Of a stretch of DNA of 64,000 nt, positions 8,973 through 15,616 are shown piece by piece; position 1 is the first letter of the stretch; each line of letters opens with the position of its first letter. This stretch comes from UBA1858 sp963976865 (GTDB taxonomy: Bacteria; Pseudomonadota; Gammaproteobacteria; UBA4575). The stretch is taken from NCBI GenBank assembly GCA_963976865.1, contig CAXBLY010000001.1, positions 186,001 to 250,000 on the forward strand, given 5' to 3'. The position numbers were made by a program, and so were the translations under genes. The notes under the pieces were generated by a model. That model saw nothing but the letters and a program-made list of their open reading frames with translations. It searched no databases and was not told where the DNA came from.

Positions 8973-8990
8973 TCGACTCTCCTAGTTGTA

Positions 8991-9024
8991 AATAACCGCT
9001 TTAAGTCCTTAAAGCGGTTATTCT
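8991..9024. terminator. Perfect 14-bp inverted repeat, likely terminator
   Basis: AATAACCGCTTTAA (8991-9004) pairs exactly with TTAAAGCGGTTATT (9009-9022) around the loop GTCC. It lies between the plus-strand RRM gene and the minus-strand 64-residue ORF, so it could serve both directions. The T run after it is short on both strands. Confidence 0.72.
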
Positions 9025-9070
9025 ACCAAGTGATTTATCTGTCAGGATTTGCCCTGACAAATCGTCAATG

Positions 9071-9265
9071 TTACTTAGTCCAGCTGGCCATATTGTCAGT
9101 TGATTTCCCCTGCCCGTCTTCGTAACCAGCAGTGTATGCTTCAGTAACACGTTGCTCCTCACGCTCTGGATGACCTAAATAACCACCTTGCCAACCAAGA
9201 ATATATTCCGGGTCCACACCTTTTTGTTCCATTTGAGTGATTGCATCTCGATATGCTTGATCCAT
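9071..9265 (-). CDS. Small hypothetical protein, 64 residues
   Basis: This is a short acidic soluble protein with ILGWQGGYLGHPEREEQR in the middle and AYTAGYEDG near the end. The reading frame begins at an ATG preceded by AGGAG (reverse strand, about 9275), a good ribosome binding site. The pattern of tyrosines and glycines resembles small uncharacterised proteins of proteobacteria, but I recognise no family. It is 33 bases downstream of the TrpD-like gene on the same strand and may share its transcript. Confidence 0.6.
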   Translation of the reverse strand: MDQAYRDAITQMEQKGVDPEYILGWQGGYLGHPEREEQRVTEAYTAGYEDGQGKSTDNMASWTK

Positions 9266-9298
9266 AGTAAAATCTCCTGTTTAAAAGTAACTAAAAAA

Positions 9299-10423
9299 TT
9301 AACTGGTTTGAAAACAATTCATCGCTCTACCAGAAGCGATAACTTCAGAGACCTTGCCGGCCCCTTCCTTAAGTGATTTAACTTTACCCAAATGCTGCAG
9401 CATTATGGCTGCTGAATACGTCAGGCAATCTCTGGCCGGTCCTTCTCTTCCATCCAGTGCTTCTAATCCGGCTTGCGCACTGGCTTTCGACAATGCCGCA
9501 ACATCGACGATATCCTCTCCATTCGCATCCGCTTGTGTAGCATGTTGTGGCACGGGTACACATCGTTTTGACTGTTCGATTCCCAGGTCAGCTGGAGACA
9601 CATCGACTTCCATTAATTCGCCCTGTTCACCGTGATATTCAAAATACTTGGCCGGCTTATTCAAGGCTGGTGTTACACCACCTTCAACACCACGCACCAA
9701 TACGGCCGAATCAAATCCTGCCAGCTTTGCCAGTCTTTCGTAAACAGGTGGATATGGTTTATGCACATAGCCTGTCATTAAGTGAGTAGTTTTTTTCCCA
9801 CAAATTGGCTTTGCCAGCACTTCAACGGTAGTCAGCACTGGACGTTTAATAATTCTTTTTCTAAGAGGTACTAAATCATGTAACGACTTACAAAAGTTAG
9901 CCTGATCAACGTAACCCCAGCCAATGTCGCTGTTATTAATTCTTTCTACAGTCTGCGCACAGGTTAAATCGACATTGATCCCCGCTTCACGCAATACCTT
10001 ACGCTGAGTAACACCAAATTTTGGTCCAACCTCTTCCAGCCCATGGCTGACTGCCGGGACACCACACGCCGCCAGTAACGCTGGCAGAAATGCAGTCACC
10101 GGGGCCCCTCGCATGTAACCATCATAGGGTTCTGCGATATCGACCACTGTATCCACCTCCGCAACTACACGATCAGTCTGGTCAAGAATCGCTTGCAAGC
10201 TACCACCATTTTCATCATCGGTTTCTCGCTTCATGCGCAAAGCAATCAGATATACACCCGCCTGAATCGGGTCGGTGACATCACGCAAAATATAATGCAT
10301 CACGGCTTGCGCTTCTTCAAAGGAAAGGTCCTTGCTGTATTCAGGACCCGTGGCAACACGACCAATCGCACTGCGCATAAATGCGTCTATTTCATGCTGC
10401 GACTCTGCTAATACTGCTGCCAT
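9299..10423 (-). CDS. Anthranilate phosphoribosyltransferase-like protein with degraded PRPP site (TrpD2-like)
   Basis: The 374-residue protein has the helical N-terminal and alpha/beta C-terminal layout of nucleoside phosphorylase/TrpD enzymes: LSFEEAQAVMHYILRD, then ALLAACGVPAVSHG, then VLREAGINVDL. In true TrpD the PRPP loop reads GTGGD and the next loop KHGNR. Here these positions read roughly EPYDGY and SHGLEE, so phosphoribosyl transfer to anthranilate is unlikely. E. coli YbiB (TrpD2) has a similar loss and binds nucleic acid. There are no trp genes nearby, which also argues against tryptophan synthesis. It is transcribed ahead of the 64-residue protein. The fold is firm and the role inferred. 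Confidence 0.72.
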   Translation of the reverse strand: MAAVLAESQHEIDAFMRSAIGRVATGPEYSKDLSFEEAQAVMHYILRDVTDPIQAGVYLIALRMKRETDDENGGSLQAILDQTDRVVAEVDTVVDIAEPYDGYMRGAPVTAFLPALLAACGVPAVSHGLEEVGPKFGVTQRKVLREAGINVDLTCAQTVERINNSDIGWGYVDQANFCKSLHDLVPLRKRIIKRPVLTTVEVLAKPICGKKTTHLMTGYVHKPYPPVYERLAKLAGFDSAVLVRGVEGGVTPALNKPAKYFEYHGEQGELMEVDVSPADLGIEQSKRCVPVPQHATQADANGEDIVDVAALSKASAQAGLEALDGREGPARDCLTYSAAIMLQHLGKVKSLKEGAGKVSEVIASGRAMNCFQTS

Positions 10424-10505
10424 TTGATTTCACTATTAGTGTTAGGGGCAGGCAGCATACAAAATGTCCATAAGCATCAAAATATCTCTATGGAGGGGCG
10501 TATAA

Positions 10506-10610
10506 GTGATTGATAAAAAAGAGAAATATTTCACCTGTCTAGTCACTCATCAGAGGTATTCGGTGCCATGCCGGTTTGATTTAAACTTGGCAACTGAATT
10601 CAAACACTAA
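10506..10610 (+). CDS. Candidate small protein, 34 residues
   Basis: A GTG at 10506 is preceded seven bases away by GGAGGGG (10492-10498), one of the strongest ribosome binding sites in this part of the window. The frame encodes 34 residues with two cysteines (YFTCLVTHQRYSVPCRFDL) and stops at 10608-10610, 16 bases before the Sel1-repeat gene. It could be a leader peptide or a small protein. It could also be chance, as nothing beyond the binding site and the placement supports it. Confidence 0.3.
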   Translation: MIDKKEKYFTCLVTHQRYSVPCRFDLNLATEFKH

Positions 10611-10626
10611 TTTTAAGAGTCATTCG

Positions 10627-11052
10627 ATGGAAGAAGCAGAAGAGATTGATTTCGTAGGCGGCATACAATCATTTGAGTCAAAACACTTTTCACGTGCAAT
10701 GCAGTTACTGTCACCACTGGCTGAGAAGGGCTATGCTGATGCACAGCATCGAGTAGCTATCATGTGCCAGAATGGCCTGGGAGTAGTTGCGAGCCCGGAG
10801 TCAGCTTTCAAATGGATGAAAGCTGCCGCAGAACAGGGCCACGCACTTGCCCAGCACGGCTTGGGCTTCATGTACATGGAAGGTGACTGCGTTGAAAAAA
10901 ACGGTGAACTTGCGGTGGAATGGTTTACCAAGGCAGCTGAGCAGGGACTTGCCGGCTCCCAAACTACCCTGGCAATGATGTATGAACAGGGAACGCTTAT
11001 AGAAAAAGACGAACAAAAAGCAGCGGAATGGTATAAAAAAGCGGGCTTCTAG
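10627..11052 (+). CDS. Sel1-like repeat protein
   Basis: This 141-residue protein consists almost wholly of Sel1 repeats, a TPR-like solenoid of about 36 residues per repeat. Three repeats are clear from their A-x-x-G motifs: GYADAQHRVAIMCQNGLGV, GHALAQHGLGFMYMEGDCV and GLAGSQTTLAMMYEQGTLI. Sel1 repeats mediate protein-protein contacts. There is no signal peptide, so it is cytoplasmic. It converges with the end of the large minus-strand vWA/TolQ operon, 30 bases away, with a small hairpin at 11059-11077 between them. No specific partner can be named. Confidence 0.85.
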   Translation: MEEAEEIDFVGGIQSFESKHFSRAMQLLSPLAEKGYADAQHRVAIMCQNGLGVVASPESAFKWMKAAAEQGHALAQHGLGFMYMEGDCVEKNGELAVEWFTKAAEQGLAGSQTTLAMMYEQGTLIEKDEQKAAEWYKKAGF

Positions 11053-11082
11053 ATAATGTCAGCACCAGTCTGGCTGATACAT

Positions 11083-12093
11083 TCACGGAGTAAAACGGTT
11101 TAATCCGATAAATGTCCCATCATTCCTTTTGCATAACTCGCGCATTAAGGTAGCGAATCGTACGCCGGTGGTGTTGTCAGGCGCGCGTGGATCAAACTGC
11201 ACAGGAAAACCAATCGCATGAATTCTTACCCGACGGTTACCTTGGCTGTCGACTCGATTAATTCTGTCTACCTCGTGAACAACATTAGAAATTGATTCGC
11301 CGGTAAATTCATCACCGAATACATATAAGCTGATTTTCTTATCTTTTGCGTAGTAAATACGAATCGCTGCATTAATGCCTTCTACAGGACTACTATTACT
11401 AAACGGTTGCCATCTTTTCATTCGCGTAATAATTGCTTTACGCCGTGCGGGAGTATCCGGAATCCACTCGCCAGCATACTGGGAAAACATGAACTCACCC
11501 ATATCATTCATTACCTGAATACCTTTAACTTCTGGATAAGCATCCAGCACTTCGGTAATTTTTATTTTCACCAGCTCCCAGGCAAAGCGGAACATACTTC
11601 CCGATGTATCTATAATGAAAATAATGTATTCACTATCCACCGGAATACCACCAACTGTGTTATTTGATGTCAAACTAATTGACTGCCGTGCCTGCAATCG
11701 CTGCATCTCTTCTGTCAGTTTTTGACGCGCAGATGTTAATTGCCCGGTAATTATATTTTGCACAGCCGAATCATCACTACTGGAAGAAAATTCACCTTGA
11801 ATTGCAGAAAGATCTCCCTGCAGGCGCGCAACTTTGATTTTCTCTTGTGAGATTTGTTGCTGCTTGGTGACAAGGTCACGATTAAGCACATAAGTCTCAC
11901 CTCTAATTTCAAATAATTCTTCCTGAAGTTTTGCCACGATGCTTTTCATGCTCTCGCTATATTCTTCAAAAATGACTGGCTCTGCATTTTTTGTGAGTAC
12001 CAGCAGAAGAATTAACGCACCAAAACCACAACAGATGCAGTCTAAAAAAGACAGGCTAAATACTTCTACAATACTTCGTCTACGTATACTCAT
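11083..12093 (-). CDS. Membrane-anchored vWA protein with ExbD/TolR-like transmembrane helix (first of two)
   Basis: The 336-residue protein begins with a basic tail (MSIRRRS) and one transmembrane helix, about residues 11-33, containing FLDCICCGFGALILLL. The aspartate near the start of the helix (Asp18) sits where ExbD and TolR carry the proton-channel aspartate. A coiled coil of about 100 residues follows, then a von Willebrand A domain with the MIDAS motif IIDTSGSM (Asp162, Ser164, Ser166). Topology should be N-in with the vWA domain in the periplasm. It overlaps its paralogue upstream by four bases and is the last gene of the operon that includes a TolQ-like channel. Domain calls are firm. 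The motor role is inference. Confidence 0.82.
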   Translation of the reverse strand: MSIRRRSIVEVFSLSFLDCICCGFGALILLLVLTKNAEPVIFEEYSESMKSIVAKLQEELFEIRGETYVLNRDLVTKQQQISQEKIKVARLQGDLSAIQGEFSSSSDDSAVQNIITGQLTSARQKLTEEMQRLQARQSISLTSNNTVGGIPVDSEYIIFIIDTSGSMFRFAWELVKIKITEVLDAYPEVKGIQVMNDMGEFMFSQYAGEWIPDTPARRKAIITRMKRWQPFSNSSPVEGINAAIRIYYAKDKKISLYVFGDEFTGESISNVVHEVDRINRVDSQGNRRVRIHAIGFPVQFDPRAPDNTTGVRFATLMRELCKRNDGTFIGLNRFTP

Positions 12094-13181
12094 GGCCAGT
12101 CATTCGCCGGACTAAAAAAAACACCATTAGAGCGCGAGGCTAGCGACCAGTAGGCGCTTGCCGCATCAGGATCCCCCTCGATTGGGAAAAGCACAACATT
12201 CACCGCGACACTATGCGGCAACTGCTTTACAGCGTCATTAAAATAGTTAAGCCGTTGTCGTGCATTGACTGTATTTCCGAATGGCTTTGACTTGCCTTGT
12301 GTGGGCAAGCCGTCCGTTAGCAGGTAAATACTGTCGGGCTTTGGTTCCAGTTGAGAGATATATTGAAAAGCATGATAAAGACTAGTGCCCTTGCCAGGAA
12401 TCGTAGCACGCATATTATTAATAGCTGCACGCAAATGTACCGGGTTATCACCGTCCAGCCATTGCTCATTCGTATCAGGATTTAACGAATTGACACGTTC
12501 GTTGAAAGTCACCATTTTAAATTTACTGTCGCGCGGGATACGTGAACTAATCCATTCTACTGTCCTGACCACTTGCTGCCACTTGGCAGTGCGTATTTTA
12601 TTCTGATCCGGCATTACTCGATTGCGTATAACATTGACTATTCGATCAGCAAGCATGCTTGCAGAACTATCAACAAGTATCACGAGATATTCTCCGCCTA
12701 TCGTCAATCCCGTAATATATTGTCGTTGTCCTTCCCCGGCAATATGTATCAGGCTATCACCTTGACTCTCTGCATCACTCGCACCACCTTCCAGTCGCTT
12801 ATTCGCCTCTTCCAGTGATTTTAATTCTGCTTTGAGCTTATTGATATGCGCAGTTTTTGCCAGCGTGTCATTTTGTGCTTCAGCCAGTTCCTGCTTCTTT
12901 TGCTCAAGTTGTTCAATCACACGTTTTGACAGACCAGAGGTTTGATCCACTATTTCCTGTGCTGCTTTAACACTATTTTTAAGGTCGACTAAATATTTTC
13001 TTCCCGCTGTCACTTCGGTGTCTAGCTTCTCAACTTCACCTTGCAGATTTTCACTTAGCTTTTCCTTACGCTTTACAGTATCAGCATTAATAATAACAAA
13101 TAACAATATAATGGCACCAAATCCACAAGACATGACATCGAGAAATGCCAGGCTAAACACATTCACAGCCTGCTTACGCAC
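12090..13181 (-). CDS. Membrane-anchored vWA protein with ExbD/TolR-like transmembrane helix (second of two)
   Basis: This 363-residue paralogue has the same plan: short basic N-terminus, one helix with FLDVMSCGFGAIILLF (Asp15), a long coiled coil to about residue 130, and a vWA domain with MIDAS motif VDSSASM (Asp171, Ser173, Ser175), a threonine loop in PGKGTSL and an LLTDGLP aspartate. The MIDAS site looks complete, so it should bind a divalent metal and a ligand. FLDVM resembles the LIDVM of ExbD. It overlaps the downstream vWA gene by four bases and the upstream actin-like gene by eight, so the three should be made together. Confidence 0.84.
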   Translation of the reverse strand: MRKQAVNVFSLAFLDVMSCGFGAIILLFVIINADTVKRKEKLSENLQGEVEKLDTEVTAGRKYLVDLKNSVKAAQEIVDQTSGLSKRVIEQLEQKKQELAEAQNDTLAKTAHINKLKAELKSLEEANKRLEGGASDAESQGDSLIHIAGEGQRQYITGLTIGGEYLVILVDSSASMLADRIVNVIRNRVMPDQNKIRTAKWQQVVRTVEWISSRIPRDSKFKMVTFNERVNSLNPDTNEQWLDGDNPVHLRAAINNMRATIPGKGTSLYHAFQYISQLEPKPDSIYLLTDGLPTQGKSKPFGNTVNARQRLNYFNDAVKQLPHSVAVNVVLFPIEGDPDAASAYWSLASRSNGVFFSPANDWP

Positions 13182-14529
13182 TTTGCTGCTCTACACTAAT
13201 GAGCATTAACTCATCTTTATGTTCTTTAATCTTTATGCTGTCACCAATTGCAAGCTGTACATGAGACTGAAAAGATTGACCATTAATTTCTATGCTTATT
13301 CCCTGAGCTATTTCTGCCAGCACTTGTGTCGGTGTTTTACACAAAACAAGCAATTCTTTTTGCGTAGCATGCGGCCGATCACATGATAATCTCAGTTCTT
13401 TATCTGCCGTTTCAACTAAATATAATACTTTTTCCAGCGGATAGGCATGGTGTTGATAAAGAACGTGTGTCACTTCCGTCTCGACAGCGAGTGCCTGTTT
13501 ATTGCATGGTATCGGCAAGGGGTCTGTTAACGTAACACAGGGAAGTTGTTTACTTAGGTAGATTTGCGCATCCGTAGTCATCAAGTGACTGGCATGAAAT
13601 AGACTTTGCCGGGCGTGATACCCCTGATCCAGCTCTCTGACCATTATGCCATGATGATTTGCATACTGATTAAAACCCAATTGTCTGTTCACAATTTCTG
13701 ACACGCACACAATGAGTGGCTGCCTGAACTCAATGGACTGTAGCGCTCTGATAATTTTATCTAACCTGGATTTCAGTATCTCTTTCACATCACCAGCGTT
13801 GACCACCGCTTTATAAACACTATTTTTATACTCCAACTGGCACTGCACTGACTCATGCGATTGTGCTTGCTCTAGCCAAGTCGGCAAATTATTAAATAGC
13901 TGCTGCTCCAGTTCAGCATTATGCATAGGATCAAGTCGACTGGCACTGATAAAGACCTGGGAGATAAATTCAGCTGCAGCTGCATAAATTGAAACAAAAC
14001 CAAGATCATTCAGCATTTCAACCTCTGCAACACTGAACTGTTCTTGCTGTTCATGCAAAAGCGTCATCGCCGTTTGATGAAGCTGTATATCGAGGTGAAT
14101 TGTCGCACCCGCATGATTAAGCTGTTGTGGCACTAGCACGGCCTTATGAACCATAGCGCGCACAGGTATGGCAAGCTCCTTACAGATACCCAACAGCAGA
14201 CCCAATCCGGGTTTAGTAAATGTAGCAGGCACCACCAGAATAACAGCCTCGACAGAGCGCGGAACCTGACTCCACACAAAATCCAAATGGCGCAATGCTA
14301 ATTTGGCGTTACGCTGATCAACCTCATTCATCCGGGTTTGCGCCAAGCCGGACCAAAAGCGATGGTTACATTCACTGGAATGCAGTTGAGCGCGGATCCT
14401 CGCTTCTTCTCCAATCCATTCCTGACCTGCCAGATCAACAATGTAGCCGGGTGATGTCAGCAATATCTGCTTACTGTCACTAACAATAATGCCACTGTCA
14501 TTTAGTTCAATCGCAACCTTGTTATTCAC
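13174..14529 (-). CDS. Actin/Hsp70-fold-like protein, divergent
   Basis: The 451-residue protein reads like a diverged actin/Hsp70/FtsA-type ATPase. It begins KVAIELNDSGIIVSD, where the phosphate-1 loop would be. It then has AVILVVPATFTKPGLGLLL, the usual strand and helix before the second subdomain, and a strand HLDIQLHQTAMTLLH at the phosphate-2 position. The catalytic glycines and acids are only partly kept, so nucleotide binding is uncertain. The last 100 residues may form a separate small beta domain (ISIEINGQSFQSHVQLAIGD), reminiscent of an FHA domain. No membrane helix is present, so it would be the cytoplasmic member of the operon, placed between the TolQ-like and vWA genes. Confidence in the fold is moderate. 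Confidence 0.6.
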   Translation of the reverse strand: MNNKVAIELNDSGIIVSDSKQILLTSPGYIVDLAGQEWIGEEARIRAQLHSSECNHRFWSGLAQTRMNEVDQRNAKLALRHLDFVWSQVPRSVEAVILVVPATFTKPGLGLLLGICKELAIPVRAMVHKAVLVPQQLNHAGATIHLDIQLHQTAMTLLHEQQEQFSVAEVEMLNDLGFVSIYAAAAEFISQVFISASRLDPMHNAELEQQLFNNLPTWLEQAQSHESVQCQLEYKNSVYKAVVNAGDVKEILKSRLDKIIRALQSIEFRQPLIVCVSEIVNRQLGFNQYANHHGIMVRELDQGYHARQSLFHASHLMTTDAQIYLSKQLPCVTLTDPLPIPCNKQALAVETEVTHVLYQHHAYPLEKVLYLVETADKELRLSCDRPHATQKELLVLCKTPTQVLAEIAQGISIEINGQSFQSHVQLAIGDSIKIKEHKDELMLISVEQQSA

Positions 14530-14538
14530 AAATAAACT

Positions 14539-15336
14539 CTATGCTATTTGCATGTGACGTATAAGATTATGATTGCAGTACTCCTGTGTATCAAAAATAT
14601 AACGTTCCTGCATCAACTGCAATTGATGCACTATGAACATCAACACGATGCTGATACACAGAGCTATAAATGTTGAATTAAATGCAACACCCAAACTTTC
14701 TGTCACGCCAGTAATATCACCTTCAACTGCTTTATGCGCCTGGCCAAGTGCATCACCGATCCCTCGCACAGTACCAAGAAACCCAACCGACGGAATTGCC
14801 CATGCAATGTAACGGATAATCGACAGTTCCGACTCAAGTCGCTCATATTCTGTATCGCAAACATTTTTCATTGCCTGAGAGACATCTTGCACATTACTCG
14901 AGGAATTGAATCGATCTATCGCAATTTGCAATGCTCGTGGAAGCAAAAAACGTTGCTTGTCAGCAGGCAAAGACTGCACTTTTCGCGTCAGCTCTTTTGT
15001 GTCCTGCGGTAAAATTTTAAGTCCTTCTGCTGCCCGAATGATGTCCAGCTCCAGAAGACTGCGTTCTTTCAGTATATGCGATAGTTTGAATCCGATAATT
15101 GCCATTGCCCAGAACATTAATATAAAACATGCTTCCTGCTCAAAATCCCGTATTAACACATAGACTGACTTTTCAGGCACATAATCTTTATTTAACGTTG
15201 ATTGCTGAGACTGATATTCCAGAATTGCATCTGCATTCGGCCGAATTAAAACTACATAAGCTGCGTGCACTACAATTATTATTACTAATAGCGTGAACAG
15301 CTGGTATACCAGTTCAGTTGGGAGTTTTTTATTCAT
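14539..15336 (-). CDS. MotA/TolQ/ExbB-type proton channel subunit
   Basis: This 265-residue inner-membrane protein has a first helix at about residues 10-31, a second around 68-88, a cytoplasmic helical stretch, then the family signature helices. FLGTVRGIGDALGQA and GVTESLGVAFNSTFIALCISIVLMF are classic TolQ/ExbB motifs, including the threonine and glycines lining the proton path. Members form pentamers around a dimer of ExbD/TolR-type proteins and turn proton flow into motion. No ordinary ExbD/TolR gene is present in the operon, but the two vWA proteins have matching helices. It lies ten bases from its neighbours on each side. Confidence 0.9.
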   Translation of the reverse strand: MNKKLPTELVYQLFTLLVIIIVVHAAYVVLIRPNADAILEYQSQQSTLNKDYVPEKSVYVLIRDFEQEACFILMFWAMAIIGFKLSHILKERSLLELDIIRAAEGLKILPQDTKELTRKVQSLPADKQRFLLPRALQIAIDRFNSSSNVQDVSQAMKNVCDTEYERLESELSIIRYIAWAIPSVGFLGTVRGIGDALGQAHKAVEGDITGVTESLGVAFNSTFIALCISIVLMFIVHQLQLMQERYIFDTQEYCNHNLIRHMQIA

Positions 15337-15346
15337 GATTTCATAT

Positions 15347-15601
15347 TTAAATGTCTACTGGAAATGCTACCGGTTTATCAATTGATATTTCTTCACTGGG
15401 TGTAAATTCTTTTACAGGTTTTTTCTTTTTTGGAATTTTTACAGTTTCTTTTTCCACTTGATTAACATCCTGTTTTTTTTGCGCAGACTCTTCAGCACCA
15501 GATTCAGAAAGCGCACCACCACAGTACACAGCAACAACAAACATTACTACGGCCATTGCTTTATTTCTCATGTCTTTATTTCTCATGTCTTTATTTCTCA
15601 T
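15347..15601 (-). CDS. Small membrane-anchored or secreted protein with repeated start region
   Basis: The ATG at 15601 is chosen because GAGAAG stands about eight bases upstream. The stop codon of the PEGA/SUMF1 gene overlaps this region, leaving only four bases between the genes. The first residues are the pentapeptide MRNKD repeated, encoded by a 15-base tandem repeat. They are followed by a hydrophobic segment (AMAVVMFVVAVYCGGAL) that is a signal peptide or anchor. The mature part is short, charged and lysine-rich (KIPKKKKPVKEF). In-frame ATGs at 15586, 15571 and 15556 are also possible starts. It is a member of the TolQ/vWA operon with no known family. Confidence 0.6.
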   Translation of the reverse strand: MRNKDMRNKDMRNKAMAVVMFVVAVYCGGALSESGAEESAQKKQDVNQVEKETVKIPKKKKPVKEFTPSEEISIDKPVAFPVDI

Positions 15602-15616
15602 GGTTTTACTTCTCAA
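15560..15616 (-). repeat. 15-bp tandem repeat over a translation start
   Basis: Two exact copies of TTTATTTCTCATGTC (15560-15574 and 15575-15589), a third with two end changes (15590-15604) and a partial fourth lie head to tail. On the minus strand each copy supplies ATGAGAAATAAAGAC, so each carries a possible start codon in the same frame. Copy-number change by slippage would lengthen or shorten the N-terminal tail by five residues without a frameshift. Confidence 0.9.

Noticed and set aside
9299..10423. Tryptophan-pathway TrpD
   Set aside because: The PRPP-binding motifs are lost and there are no trp genes around it.
11083..15336. Zorya-type anti-phage system
   Set aside because: A TolQ/MotA-like channel is present, but there is no ZorB with an OmpA-like domain, no ZorC or ZorE and no ZorD helicase. 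The vWA, PEGA and SUMF1 partners do not match.
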